Below are positions 1 to 9,345 of a stretch of 64,000 bases of DNA, piece by piece (position 1 is the first letter of the stretch; the number at the start of each line of letters is the position of its first letter). Both the position numbers and the translations under genes were made by a program. Source of the DNA: Vibrio sonorensis. Its GTDB lineage: Bacteria; Pseudomonadota; Gammaproteobacteria; Enterobacterales; Vibrionaceae. The stretch is taken from positions 62,001 through 126,000 of the forward strand of contig NZ_LJJE01000063.1 of NCBI RefSeq assembly GCF_001854765.1, given 5' to 3'. Below the pieces are notes generated by a model that saw only the letters and a program-made list of their open reading frames with translations, made no database searches and was not told the origin of the DNA.

Positions 1-255
1 GTCGGTGGTCCGGAGATCCTCAGTCATCGCGAAGCGGCAGAGTTAGCGTTTGAAGCAATCAACAAAAAAACCAGAGTGACTTATCTTCCTGATAGGTGGA
101 GACGTGGTCTGGTTTGGGGAGCGAGTCGACTACCTGAACAATGGACGGGTCCTGCAGAGTTTTTCTTAACAGTCAGTGGGAAAGACATGCTCGCACCAAC
201 TTACGGCGGCGAAACATTGGCTGAGTTTTATGGCCAACTTGCGGCAAATGATTAA
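1..255 (+). CDS. C-terminal part of an SDR/NmrA-like protein (partial)
   Basis: An open frame enters from the left edge in frame 1 and stops at TAA 253-255, giving about 84 residues. The piece contains HREAAELAF followed by a tail ending GETLAEFYGQL. This layout resembles the C-terminal end of NAD(P)-binding atypical short-chain dehydrogenases (NmrA/YwnB-like) in which the Rossmann part lies upstream. The cofactor-binding half is outside the window, so the family call rests on the tail only and no substrate can be named. It runs in the same direction as the membrane protein that begins 80 bases later. Confidence 0.5.
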   Translation, partial: VGGPEILSHREAAELAFEAINKKTRVTYLPDRWRRGLVWGASRLPEQWTGPAEFFLTVSGKDMLAPTYGGETLAEFYGQLAAND

Positions 256-335
256 GTAAAATTTCCTAGCACTCTTCTATACCACACTGCTGGCGAAGAA
301 GAGTGTTGGGCAATATTGATGACAAAGGACAACGT

Positions 336-887
336 ATGAAAACATTTCAAGTACCCAAAGCCTTACACGAAGCCCTTGGCGAAACGCAAACTTGGTTCGA
401 AGCGGGCGTTATTCTAGTGTTTACCGTGTTAGTGACAGCCTCTATTTACATATATCAGTTTGATGCTAAGTTCAGCGTGCCTGTATGGTCACAAGTGATC
501 GGTTTTATCATCATTGCCGATATCGTTGCAGGTTGTGTGGCGAACTTTTCGAAAGGTACCAACAGTTTTTACGCGGCTCGACCGAAAAGCCGCTGGAACT
601 TTATTGCCATTCATTTCCACCTGCCATTAGCAGCTTGGCTACTTGGTGGAGATTTAAGTGATTCTTTTGTGGTTTGGGCGTTTACCATTGCCTCTGCCGT
701 GGTGGTAAATTTGCTTAGAGGGCATTCCAAGCAGCTCTTTATCGCAGCAACCTTGTTGTGTTTGGGGATGACGATGACCATTCAAATGAATATGCCGCTT
801 TGGATGACGAGTACCTGTCTGTTTTTTATAACTAAAGTGATGTTTAGCTTTGCTGTTGAACACTACCAAAAAAACGTTGACGATTAA
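336..887 (+). CDS. Multi-pass membrane protein of unknown function
   Basis: The start at 336 is preferred over the upstream GTG at 303 because AAAGGAC lies just before it; the product is 183 residues. After an amphipathic N-terminus (MKTFQVPKALHEALGETQ) there are about five hydrophobic segments: around residues 23-41, 48-68, 90-105, 112-128 and 133-170. A polar loop with FSKGTNSFYAARPKSRWNF separates the second and third. I do not recognise a family or catalytic motif. It follows the SDR-like gene on the same strand with an 80-base gap and no clear terminator between, so co-transcription is possible. Confidence 0.7.
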   Translation: MKTFQVPKALHEALGETQTWFEAGVILVFTVLVTASIYIYQFDAKFSVPVWSQVIGFIIIADIVAGCVANFSKGTNSFYAARPKSRWNFIAIHFHLPLAAWLLGGDLSDSFVVWAFTIASAVVVNLLRGHSKQLFIAATLLCLGMTMTIQMNMPLWMTSTCLFFITKVMFSFAVEHYQKNVDD

Positions 888-1352
888 TATAAGGTATCTC
901 GTTTACCATCAGAAGACATCGCCTAAGTTCTCCGCCGCAATGCAGGCTATTTAACTTATTGATTTATAGGTCTAACTTTCATTTCAATGGATATTTAGCA
1001 TTAAAGACGACTTAAATAGCACAAACATTTAATTATTTATAAAAATGCTCTATGATACATTTTTATTACAATTGTTTGTGTTTTTACTCTCAATTTCTAA
1101 CCCAAGATAGTAATATCTATTAATAATATTTACTAATATTGTAATTTATAGTTTTAATAACATGTTGTTTTATAAATGCAATATTTACTAAGCTTATAAG
1201 TTAATAAATATTATAATATATTTAGTTTGACTATTTGATATGGCAGCTACAAAATTTTAGATATAGGCAAATACATAAATAGTAAAAATATTTTGCCTTA
1301 TTTTAAGATGACGAATTTAGTAGCAGAACATTGTCAATGTTCGGGAGGCCAT
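888..1352. other. AT-rich intergenic region upstream of the secreted protease
   Basis: No convincing gene. The stretch from about 1010 to 1300 is very AT-rich, with runs such as TAATAATATTTACTAATATT, clearly richer than its neighbours. It holds many possible -10 elements but I cannot choose a promoter. Such composition is typical of H-NS-silenced promoters of secreted or virulence-type genes; that is inference. Confidence 0.5.
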
Positions 1353-2372
1353 ATGAATACGTTAGTTAGGATTTATTTAAAAACAGCAACTCTACTATTA
1401 ACCCTGCTGTACTCTCAACTCTCTTTAGCGAGCGACGAGCCTTTTGTGATTTTAGGTGACATAGTTAGTGACTATCGGTCAAGCTTCATGGCAAGAATTG
1501 TCAGAATTGAACCTGAAACGAGCAATATATTTGCCGTTTGTTCGGGATCTTTGATTGACGATACTCATGTATTAACCGCGGCACACTGTTTTAATGAGTG
1601 GGACGATAATACTTTTGTCGCGTTAGGTACAACAAATGCGAGCCAATTAACTAATGAATTATTAGAAATCAAAAATGTTTATGTTCACGAAAGTTATGAA
1701 CAAAACAGTTTGGTACACGATATTGCAATTGTAAATATTTCAAAAAGTGCAAAACTAAATCTCTCAAAAATCTCTATATCAGATAATGAGCAAGATTACC
1801 GTTCAGAATATTCAATGCTCTCGAAAGATGGTTTGCTATATGTTAACGGGTATGGGGCAACGGACCCATTCTCTAAAACCGCAAACAGCTTTTTGCACTC
1901 TGCTGAAGTGGATCTTATTACTCATGATCAATGCTTAGGCTATCGCTCTAACCTTAGAGATACACAATTGTGCAGCCAGTTCTATTCAGACTCAAATGGA
2001 TCTTTTGGGGCTCCTTGCTTTGGAGACTCCGGTGGACCACTGTATTACGAATCGGAGCAGGAAAGTGGAAAGTATATCCAAGTAGGCATCATTAGTTTTG
2101 GTAGCAAGTCGTGTTCTACTATGTCTGGTGATAACCCTACATCTGTTTATACTGAAGTGACCGATTACCAAGATTGGATCTTCGCAGCCATCAACGGTAA
2201 CCTAGCTACAGTTAACCCCACTTCGAATCAAAATGACCAATCGCCACCTCATTACAGTGAACAGAGTAGCGGTGGTGGTAGTATCTCTGTTTATATAGTT
2301 TGCTTAATACTCTTTTTGTCTCTTTACAGGGGGCACCATGTATATAAGCATCGGCAAATTGTATTTGAGTAG
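1353..2372 (+). CDS. Secreted trypsin-like serine protease with GlyGly-CTERM tail (VesB-like)
   Basis: The start at 1353 is chosen because GGGAGG lies 4-10 bases upstream; an upstream in-frame ATG lacks a site. The 339-residue product has a Sec signal peptide (about residues 1-26), an S1 chymotrypsin-fold domain with LTAAHC (His78), HDIAIV (Asp123) and GDSGGP (Ser226), then a linker of about 25 residues and a C-terminal tripartite signal: SSGGGS at 305-310, a hydrophobic helix at 311-325 and basic residues 326-334. This is the GlyGly-CTERM sorting signal, known in Vibrio VesB to be processed by rhombosortase after type II secretion and leading to surface anchoring. The expected activity is extracellular proteolysis after a basic residue. 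The upstream AT-rich region suggests tight regulation. Confidence 0.9.
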   Translation: MNTLVRIYLKTATLLLTLLYSQLSLASDEPFVILGDIVSDYRSSFMARIVRIEPETSNIFAVCSGSLIDDTHVLTAAHCFNEWDDNTFVALGTTNASQLTNELLEIKNVYVHESYEQNSLVHDIAIVNISKSAKLNLSKISISDNEQDYRSEYSMLSKDGLLYVNGYGATDPFSKTANSFLHSAEVDLITHDQCLGYRSNLRDTQLCSQFYSDSNGSFGAPCFGDSGGPLYYESEQESGKYIQVGIISFGSKSCSTMSGDNPTSVYTEVTDYQDWIFAAINGNLATVNPTSNQNDQSPPHYSEQSSGGGSISVYIVCLILFLSLYRGHHVYKHRQIVFE

Positions 2373-2381
2373 CACAATTGT

Positions 2382-2413
2382 TAACGCCATTCTCGTCTCT
2401 GGGAATGGCGTTA
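2382..2413. terminator. Hairpin between convergent genes
   Basis: An 11-bp perfect stem (TAACGCCATTC / GAATGGCGTTA) with a 10-base loop sits just after the protease stop and before the convergent amidohydrolase end. There is no strong T-run, so termination is likely but not certain. Confidence 0.6.
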
Positions 2414-2433
2414 GCTGTTGAACAAAGAAAGCT

Positions 2434-4109
2434 TCACCTTACTTCGTCAAACACGACTTCTCCTTGAAGAAGGGTCAGAATAACTCTGGACTGCTTGATT
2501 TCTTCTGGTGTGCTTGCTTTGGTTATATCCTTATCCAATACTGCGAAATCTGCGGACTTTCCTATCTCGATGGAACCAGTGACAGTTTCTAACCCCAAGC
2601 TTTCGGCTGCATTGATGGTATAGGCGTTAATCGCTGAGGTAATATCCGGAAGTCCTTTGTTTTGCATCGATAAACTATTAGCAATACCAACGATAGGATT
2701 GATGTCGTGTACGTTCCAATCGCTACTTAAGGTGACGTTAGCACCTGAGTTGTACATGCTCCTGAGGTTCATCAAAGCGTGGGATCTTTTTGCCCCAAGC
2801 AACAGCTCTGCCCATCTATGGTCTTGCTGTGCGACATAATCGGAACCTACTTGGAAATCAGCGGTTACGTTCAGCTTTGCAAAGCGCTCCACGTCGCTTT
2901 CATCGACAAGCTCAATGTGGGTTAGAGTAAAAGGCGTTTCCATTCCTTGTAGTCGAATGTTTTCAATGGCGTCTAGGGCTTCTCTTACTGCACCGTCGCC
3001 AATTGCGTGGATGTGTCCGCCATATCCTATGCGAGTTAATGACTCCAACCATCCTGAAAGTGCTTGCGGTGGTATATAGTTGATTCCAAAAGGGTGCTCA
3101 GGTAGATAAGTGTTTAGGTAAGGCGCCAACGTTTTTGCCGTTCCATTGATGAAGATACCATCACTGTACATTTTTACTTGATTAACAATCAATAAACGAG
3201 CTAAGTCATCAGAATATATGGATTCAAAGTATTTTAGTTGGTTTAGCATTGGTGAGGCGGGATAGATCCAAGGCCTTACTGAAACTCGCGCAGTTAAGTC
3301 ACCTTCTTGTTCTGCTTCCATCCAGACTTCATACCAGCCGCGTTTCCAATACATGCGCCCGTCACCGATTGTGGTGATGCCGTGAATGGCCGCTTGCTCT
3401 AAACCGGCCAGTAATCCCTCGTAACTGGCTTCGAACTGATCATCGATACTGTTCCACGCGAGCTCCATCAATCTGTCACCAGCGTTGTCTAAAAGGATGC
3501 CAAGTAGCTTTCCAGTTTCTGGATCTTTGAGTATTTTTCCTCCGGCGGGATCGGGTGACAAGATGGTGATTTTGGCTTTATCGAGCGCAACAGAGTTCAC
3601 CCACATTGAGTGGATGATTGCTCCATAATAATGATGGGTTGATCGGGGAATATACTATCAATGACTTCCAATGGCGTCATTTTTGCCTGGCTTTCTAGGA
3701 TCGAATCTATGGTAAAACCGTAACCAATAATCCAACCCTTGGTCTGATCTTCTCTGCGGCATTTTTTGAGATAGGGGACCTGATCTAGTAGCGTTGCATC
3801 TGATGCCAGTTCACATCCCCCACCAACGGGCGAAGCCGCTTCAAAAACGTGGTTGTGGTTGTCAATAAAACCAGGCATTACAAAAGCGTTCTCTATGTCG
3901 ACAATATGGGTGGCATTTTCTCGGTAGATAGCCATATCGACATTACTTCCGATATCCAAAATTTTACCATCTTTTATTGCTAGCGCTTGAGCTTGCGGAT
4001 GTTGGTAAATGTTAGCATTTATTAAAAGGGTGTCTGCACCTTGAGCGTGTAAAGCCCAAGAGCACGTCAAAGCACAAAGTCCCACCACGACCTTTACTGC
4101 GTCTCTCAT
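2434..4109 (-). pseudogene. Exported amidohydrolase (YtcJ/AepA-like), frameshifted
   Basis: Two overlapping frames make one amidohydrolase of about 558 residues. The N-terminal frame (4109 down to 3597) has a signal peptide (MRDAVKVVVGLCALTCSWALHA), the start of the composite domain and FVMPGFIDNHNHV, the first metal-binding motif. The C-terminal frame (3606 down to 2434) holds GGHIHAIGDGA, LTHIELV, LSSDWNV and the closing AESLGLETVTGSIEIGKSADFAVLD. In this family the joint normally reads SSHSMWVNS; restoring one C at the CC near 3612-3613 gives exactly that. The predicted enzyme is a zinc-type hydrolase of the YtcJ/imidazolonepropionase-like group acting outside the cytoplasm; the substrate is unknown. 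One lost base in a C-run may be a sequencing error. Confidence 0.8.
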
Positions 4110-4215
4110 CAGAGGGTCCTATTGATTATCCACTGCTTAGCTAAGTATAGAGAAAATATAACTTTGGCAAATGGCTGGGGAGGTGAAGTGTTGAGGAGTT
4201 ATCAATAGTGATAAG

Positions 4216-4238
4216 TTGACTGTGTGAAAAACAGTCAA
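4216..4238 (+). promoter_or_regulatory. Upstream palindrome resembling a LexA box with one base missing
   Basis: Perfect 8-base arms TTGACTGT / ACAGTCAA surround a 7-base spacer. It shares ACTGT/ACAGT half-sites with the downstream box at 4273-4292, but LexA boxes have an 8-base spacer between CTGT and ACAG and this has 7. The spacer ends in a run of A, where one base could have been lost in sequencing. Confidence 0.4.
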
Positions 4239-4272
4239 TTATTCAAAGCTTTACATATAGGTTAAAAAGTAT

Positions 4273-4292
4273 TACTGTCTTTACATACAGTA
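4273..4292 (+). promoter_or_regulatory. Predicted LexA (SOS) box
   Basis: TACTGTCTTTACATACAGTA fits the gammaproteobacterial LexA operator TACTGT-N8-ACAGTA with both outer arms perfect. It lies 14 bases before the start of the alpha/beta hydrolase gene, just ahead of its GGAG ribosome site, a position that would block the promoter. The motif is seen directly; repression by LexA is inferred. Confidence 0.65.
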
Positions 4293-4306
4293 ATTTGGAG
4301 TAAAAA

Positions 4307-5119
4307 GTGGACCATATTTTACAACGCGAGTTTAAATTCGAAGGCCATACAATCAAATATGATGTAAAAGGACAAGGTGAACCTCTAGTCCTTGTGCATG
4401 GGACACCGTGGTCGTCATACAATTTAAGACATCTTATCAAGGGATTGTCTCAAAGGTTTAAAGTCTACTATTTCGATTTGTTGGGTTACGGCCAATCAGA
4501 CAAGCCTGACGCCGACGTCTCCCTAGGTGTTCAAAACCGACTTTTAGACGCTTTAATTAGAGAGTGGGGAATTGAAAAACCCTACGTCGTAGGCCATGAC
4601 TTTGGTGGGACGACAGTACTTAGATGTCATTTACTTAACAAGCAGAGATTCAAGAAAATGGTGGTTATTGACCCCGTGGTATTCTCTCCGTGGGGATCTC
4701 CATTTTTTAAGCATGTAAACCAATATGAGCAAGCTTTCGCTGGGGTACCGGACTATATTCATAAGGCTATTGTTGAGGCATATATCAAAACAGCCGCTTA
4801 TCAAGAACTCAGTGAAGAGACTTTATTACAAACGATAGGCTTTTGGACTAGAGACAAAGGCAAAGCTGGTTTTTACCGTCAGATTGCTCAAGCGGACATG
4901 GCCTTTACACAAGAAATTGAAGAGAAGCTTGCGGAAGTTGATACTCCAACACTTGTTATGTGGGGAGAAGAAGATACTTGGATCCCTGTAGAACAGGCTT
5001 ATCGTCTCGCCAACGCTATTCCACAGGCACAGCTTTCGACAATAAAGAATGCTGGTCATCTGGTGATTGAAGAGGAGCCAGAAACACTGATTCAATCAAT
5101 CTCGACCTTCTTAAATTAA
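4307..5119 (+). CDS. Alpha/beta hydrolase, haloalkane-dehalogenase-like
   Basis: The GTG start at 4307 follows GGAG at 4297. The 270-residue protein has the oxyanion-region motif HGTPWSS (31-37), the nucleophile elbow GHDFGG with Asp98, a cap region at about 125-205, the acid candidate Asp223 in GEEDTWIP, and His251 in AGHLV. An Asp nucleophile in GHD.GG is typical of haloalkane dehalogenases and epoxide hydrolases, so hydrolysis through an ester intermediate on Asp is expected. The substrate is not predictable. It is divergent from the broken amidohydrolase and sits behind a near-consensus LexA box, which is unusual for this family. Confidence 0.85.
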   Translation: MDHILQREFKFEGHTIKYDVKGQGEPLVLVHGTPWSSYNLRHLIKGLSQRFKVYYFDLLGYGQSDKPDADVSLGVQNRLLDALIREWGIEKPYVVGHDFGGTTVLRCHLLNKQRFKKMVVIDPVVFSPWGSPFFKHVNQYEQAFAGVPDYIHKAIVEAYIKTAAYQELSEETLLQTIGFWTRDKGKAGFYRQIAQADMAFTQEIEEKLAEVDTPTLVMWGEEDTWIPVEQAYRLANAIPQAQLSTIKNAGHLVIEEEPETLIQSISTFLN

Positions 5120-5124
5120 TGATA

Positions 5125-5143
5125 TGGCCCCACCATGGGGCCA
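5125..5143 (+). terminator. Short hairpin after the hydrolase gene
   Basis: TGGCCCC and GGGGCCA form a 7-bp GC-rich stem with a 5-base loop, five bases after the stop. No T-run follows, so it may stabilise the mRNA end or be a weak terminator. Confidence 0.45.
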
Positions 5144-5494
5144 AATGCTGATTGTTAGTTTCAATAGCTGTAAAAATAGACAAACTTATTGAGTACTGTT
5201 CGCGGCTTAACACTAATCAAGATAAATCGCTTTCCAAAACCTGAAGCATGAATTTATTGGCAATAATTGGCAGGATTTGGAATGTTGTGCAACCAACTAA
5301 GGTCCCCATTTTCACCTGCGATGTAATCATCTAACCTAATAGCGATAAAAACAGTGTTTGACACAATTGCTCTGCTTGAAAGGCGTGAGACATATCGTTT
5401 GATATCCGAAAATGTAGTGGAATACATACTCTCGTGCACTAAGCCACAATAACGAGTAAACTAGCATGCAATAAAGCAATTAAGAAGATACAAA
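5144..5494. other. Intergenic region without a recognised gene
   Basis: About 350 bases. A 57-61 codon minus-strand frame (5254-5439) lacks a convincing ribosome site and shows no recognisable motif, so I do not call it. No structured RNA was recognised. Confidence 0.4.
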
Positions 5495-5960
5495 ATGCAA
5501 ATTTGGGTCGATGCTGACGCTTGTCCAGTTGTGATTAAAGAAATTCTATTCCGCGGTGCTGAGCGCACGAAAACCAGCGTCACCTTAGTGGCGAATCAGT
5601 TTATTCGAACACCACCAAGTCAATACATCAAATCGGTTCAAGTACAGGCGGGCTTTGATGTGGCGGACAATGAAATTGTGCAAAGAGTTCACGAAGGCGA
5701 CCTGGTGATAACGTCAGATATTCCCCTAGCGGATGAAGTTATTACTAAGGGTGCATTAGCCTTAAGCTAGGGGGGAAGCAATGACCAAAGAGAATATAAA
5801 GTCTCGTCTGAACATGCGTGATTTCATGGATACACTGCGCAGTAGTGGGATCCAAACCTCGGGACCTCCGCCATTGTCACAATCCGATCGCCAACAGTTT
5901 GCGAATGAACTAGACAAATGGTTGTTGAAAGCACAAAGGTTCAATGCCAGCCAAAAGTAA
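5495..5960 (+). pseudogene. yaiI: YaiI/YqxD (UPF0178) family protein, frameshifted
   Basis: The first frame gives [18 protein letters not shown] through [17 protein letters not shown] and stops at 5770. The second frame continues with [29 protein letters not shown] and ends at 5960. Joined, the product has about 155 residues, close to E. coli YaiI (about 152). The expected ALxPRGE junction is lost; the shift fits two missing bases (CC) or one extra base near 5769. YaiI proteins carry a PIN/NYN-like conserved WVDADACP motif, but their function is not established. The complete downstream half argues for a recent lesion or a sequence error. Confidence 0.85.
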
Positions 5961-6004
5961 GCTAGTCCAATGGCGTGGGGTATTGAGGTGCGATGGTCAT
6001 CGTT

Positions 6005-7846
6005 TCACGCCCTTTGCGTAAGAGAAGAGACGTCAAAAAATGCTATCGCATCTTTAAGGTGCTTCGATTCGCTTTCTATACTTTGTGCGGTGATTAACAA
6101 GTGTTTACTAGTTTGAAGGTTCGACGCAGTGACACTGCTGATAATCTCCATACTCTCGTTGACGGATCTCGCTCGTTCGGATTGGGCAATTGAAGCTTTG
6201 GTAATTTCTCTCACGGCGTCAGAGGTTTGATTAATAGACGGGACAAGAGTGTCTAACAGTTTGCCCGCTTTGTTAGCTAGAATGACACTACTATCAGCGA
6301 TAACACCGATTTCTTCTGCTGCGACTTGGCTTCGCTCTGCGAGCTTTCTAATTTCAGCAGCGACGACTGTAAACCCCTTGCCATATTCTCCTGCACGAGA
6401 CGCTTCAATGGTGGCATTGAGTGCTAACAGGTTGGTCTGATACGCAATATCATCAATAATTTTGGTTTTTTGAGCAATGTTACGCATGGCATCGACAGTG
6501 GCGGAAACCACTTCACTGCCTTGTTGCGTGTTGGTCGATGCTTGAGAAGCGGTCGCTTCAGTTTTAACTGCGCTTTCCCTATTGCTGTTGATAAATGAGG
6601 TCATTCTAGTCATGGCTGCTGTGGTATTTTCTACATTTAACGATTGCTGTTGAGCAGATTCACTGATGGTTTTGGCATTGCCGTTAACGGTTTTTGATTC
6701 ATCGGACAACTGTTCTGAAGAAGAGCGCACTTGGGCTAATACTTTTTTAAAGCGCGAAACCATGTTAGCCATAGCAGCTAAAAGGTCAGCGGTTTCATCA
6801 TTGCTTTTGATTTCGATAGGAATGGATAAGTTACCTTGTGCCAATTGCCTAGCGATAGAGACAGACTTTTGAATGGGTATGGTGACGGATTTGGCGATGA
6901 TAAAGGCGGAGCCAATTGCAACGGTAAAAGCAATCAGACTGATTGAAATGAAAAAGACCAAAAAACCTTCTTTTTTCGATTCTAGTTCTGGACCTAAAAT
7001 ATCTTGTCGTTCTTTTATGTCTAGCTTTAGGTCTTCTGCCATAAGTGCAACATCTTGACCAATGATATCCAAGCGATCTCGTTTAAGGGTATTTCTAGTT
7101 TCTATGAGCAAAGTAAGCTCATTAAATGCGGCAATATATTTGGGAAGAAGCTTTTGAACTTCTTCAAATAGCCGTCTTCGCTGAACGTCTTGTAGTGCCG
7201 TATCTAAACTGATTAAGTTATTTCTAAGCTCGCGATATTCCTTAGTTACCCGATCTTTTTCATCGTTGCCATTAGTGTCTAGAAACTTGGTGACGTAAAG
7301 CCTAGCAAGTAATAGGTTTCGGATGGATAAAGAAGCGAGGTAAGCCGCCTCCATGTCAAAATCTTCTTTAGCAGTGACTAAGATTTGAGATAGGGCTCTC
7401 TCCATTTGAGGCCCCATAATGTTGAGTTGGTCTCTCACAATAATGTTTCTAGCGTCGATTTTTTCTTCGACTAAAGAGAACACCTGAATGTACTCATCAA
7501 ACTGAGCCTCGATTTGATGGTAGGTGTCTAATTGGTTGTCAGTGATGGCTTCTGATTTAGCCTGAGACATGAGTTGTTTAAAAAGTCGGAAACGCTGCTT
7601 AGAAGCCGCTAAATCAGTGGATTCGTTGTGGATTATGTATCGCAGAGCTGCAATTCTCACACTGAGCAGATTCGCTTGAATTCGGCCAGAATTATTCGTG
7701 TTTCTAGCTAGACTTCGGTATTCGCTAAACCCCTCTTCAGCGGAGTATAGTGATACAACGGCCACGGTAGCAATAGATGCGAGAATACAAAGCATCAAAC
7801 CGAAACCCAGATAAATTTTGCGCGAAATTGAAAATCGAGTTTTCAT
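6005..7846 (-). CDS. Methyl-accepting chemotaxis protein
   Basis: 613 residues, with GAGG ahead of the ATG. Order of parts: cytoplasmic N-terminus, TM1 at about 11-35, a long all-helical periplasmic region to about 290 (a helical-bimodular-type sensor by length and helicity), TM2 at about 293-316, HAMP to about 369, and the coiled-coil signalling domain with the hairpin tip [20 protein letters not shown]. The tip normally contacts CheA/CheW. No C-terminal CheR-docking pentapeptide is seen; it ends SLTQRA. The ligand is unknown. It is monocistronic, with no neighbouring chemotaxis genes. Confidence 0.92.
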   Translation of the reverse strand: MKTRFSISRKIYLGFGLMLCILASIATVAVVSLYSAEEGFSEYRSLARNTNNSGRIQANLLSVRIAALRYIIHNESTDLAASKQRFRLFKQLMSQAKSEAITDNQLDTYHQIEAQFDEYIQVFSLVEEKIDARNIIVRDQLNIMGPQMERALSQILVTAKEDFDMEAAYLASLSIRNLLLARLYVTKFLDTNGNDEKDRVTKEYRELRNNLISLDTALQDVQRRRLFEEVQKLLPKYIAAFNELTLLIETRNTLKRDRLDIIGQDVALMAEDLKLDIKERQDILGPELESKKEGFLVFFISISLIAFTVAIGSAFIIAKSVTIPIQKSVSIARQLAQGNLSIPIEIKSNDETADLLAAMANMVSRFKKVLAQVRSSSEQLSDESKTVNGNAKTISESAQQQSLNVENTTAAMTRMTSFINSNRESAVKTEATASQASTNTQQGSEVVSATVDAMRNIAQKTKIIDDIAYQTNLLALNATIEASRAGEYGKGFTVVAAEIRKLAERSQVAAEEIGVIADSSVILANKAGKLLDTLVPSINQTSDAVREITKASIAQSERARSVNESMEIISSVTASNLQTSKHLLITAQSIESESKHLKDAIAFFDVSSLTQRA

Positions 7847-8052
7847 TTCAACAACCTCGTCGCTTCCATCATGGTGAAATTGATAATATTAACTATAAGT
7901 CAGATTGTTACTTTGTGAGGAGATTATGGTGAGTTAGATGAGTTTTGAGCTATAAACAGTGAACATTTTGGCGCCGATGCGCTGTTTAGGTTGACTGAGT
8001 TCACCAAATCTTAAGATGGACTTGGCTCTAATACAAAAAGGGTATTAAGAGA

Positions 8053-8707
8053 TCAGCTAAGGCTGCCATATTTTTCTTTCTCCAGACGTGATTGAAACTG
8101 GATCAATAGCTCTTCTATCAGTGTCCATCCCGCAGATTTTAAGGATTTACTCACGGTTGCGTTTGATACACCTAACTGTGAAGCAAGCTCTCCGTATGAA
8201 ATTTCACCAAAACTTCGAAGAAGCGGCAGCATTACTTCGCATTGACGTGAGGTTAGTTCCGTTACTTGTCGGTCTAAGTATTTAGTAAAAAGACTAAACT
8301 GCGACGTAATGGCTGGATCACTGCTTTGAAATGACAGGTGATTGTGTTTCATGGTTTTTAAATGGCTTCCAGACATAACAAATGCTGGCCCATGGACTCA
8401 CCAACTGAATCTCTCAAATAGGCACCAGAGGCGATAGCAAAACTGATTCTGCAATCAAATTTTTTGCCCATTGCTTTAACTCCCACTCGATAGAGGAGGG
8501 CATAGTTGAGAGCGGACTCGAAGTTATGTACAAGAGATTGGAACTCATCCCCGCGAGCAATGTTGTGTTGGTTACTCGGATCTCCACGTTGGATTAAAGC
8601 CTGAGTTTCTTTAATGTTCATCAATACACGTTCAAACTCGTCAGAGGTTAAGTCTGTTGAGTTAACTATGTCACCAGTTACACGGCGATTGTGCTGTTTG
8701 ATTTCAT
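8053..8707 (-). pseudogene. SatD-family protein with C-terminal winged-helix, two frameshifts
   Basis: Three frame segments join into one protein of about 218 residues. Restoring an A in the TTT at 8702-8704 puts ATG 8707 in frame with KQHNRRVTGDIVNS; restoring a C near 8385 joins DSVGESMGQ to AFVMSGSHLK. The TGDIVNS start and ARGDEFQS match the SatD family, and the C-terminal GELASQLGVSNATVSKSLKSAGW is a helix-turn-helix. SatD is a poorly understood family found beside ffh in some Streptococcus, where it is linked to acid stress; no function is assigned here. The two one-base losses in otherwise coherent sequence look like sequencing errors. Confidence 0.7.
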
Positions 8708-9028
8708 TGGTTTATCTACTCAGTATAGAATGAGCTTGTTTTAACCAAATTTGGCTAATTAAGATGGATGTATCTTGATTACTCCAGCTAAGTTGATTAA
8801 AGGTGCTTAAAATTATTAAGAATCAATTGGTATGGTTAAATTGAAGATAACTGTAAGATTTGATTACTTTAAAATCAACGTGTTACATGACCAATGTCAC
8901 AATTACAAAAGTAAAGAGCATTTTGTAGATAAAACATCTTGGCAGATCACGGTAGTCAGCAAAAAGTTTAGGTAGTTATAAAGGTATCAAATTTAATGAC
9001 CTGATCATCCGTAAAGGGGTAGTTTTAT
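8708..9028. other. Intergenic region upstream of the HPr gene
   Basis: About 320 bases, AT-rich, holding the promoter of the HPr gene and that of the divergent SatD-like gene. A possible CRP site is listed separately. No RNA gene recognised. Confidence 0.5.
8886..8901 (+). promoter_or_regulatory. Possible CRP site
   Basis: CATGA-N6-TCACA matches 8 of 10 bases of the CRP core TGTGA-N6-TCACA and lies about 130 bases before the HPr gene. CRP control of PTS genes is well known; binding here is inferred. Confidence 0.35.
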
Positions 9029-9280
9029 ATGCATAAAAAAAATGTCGTTATCACCGCAGCAAGTGGTCTTCACACTCGTCCAGCCGCTCAGTTCGTAAAA
9101 GAGGCTAAGAAGTTTGCAGAGGATGTTGAAATCGTTTCTAACGGCAAATCAGCAACAGCAAAAAACTTGTTTAAACTACAAACTTTGCAGTTGGTTAAAG
9201 GTACTGAAGTGACTGTTCAGTCTACCAATGCGCAAGCAGTAGAAGAACTCGCAACGTTTATTGAAAACGTTACGGGTTAA
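9029..9280 (+). CDS. Stand-alone HPr-like phosphocarrier protein
   Basis: 83 residues, close to the usual 85 of HPr. The phosphorylation site [14 protein letters not shown] places His15 exactly where enzyme I phosphorylates PTS HPr. The second conserved region reads [16 protein letters not shown], so the regulatory Ser46 of classical HPr is Asn46 here. The gene is followed at once by a strong terminator and is not joined to ptsI or crr, so this is probably an additional HPr paralogue rather than the housekeeping ptsH. It should still relay phosphate through His15; its partner is not visible in the window. Confidence 0.85.
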   Translation: MHKKNVVITAASGLHTRPAAQFVKEAKKFAEDVEIVSNGKSATAKNLFKLQTLQLVKGTEVTVQSTNAQAVEELATFIENVTG

Positions 9281-9294
9281 TTTACTCAGATAGA

Positions 9295-9324
9295 AAAACG
9301 GCCGCCCAGTTAGGCGGCCGTTTT
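9295..9324. terminator. Bidirectional intrinsic terminator
   Basis: ACGGCCGCC / GGCGGCCGT stem with a 6-base loop, flanked by A-run and TTTT, between the convergent HPr and trhO genes. It should work in both directions. Confidence 0.9.
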
Positions 9325-9345
9325 GCGTTCAAAATTCAAAAAGCA

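Noticed and set aside
5254..5439. 61-codon minus-strand frame upstream of yaiI
   Set aside because: Poorly placed ribosome site and no motif; could be real but not supported.
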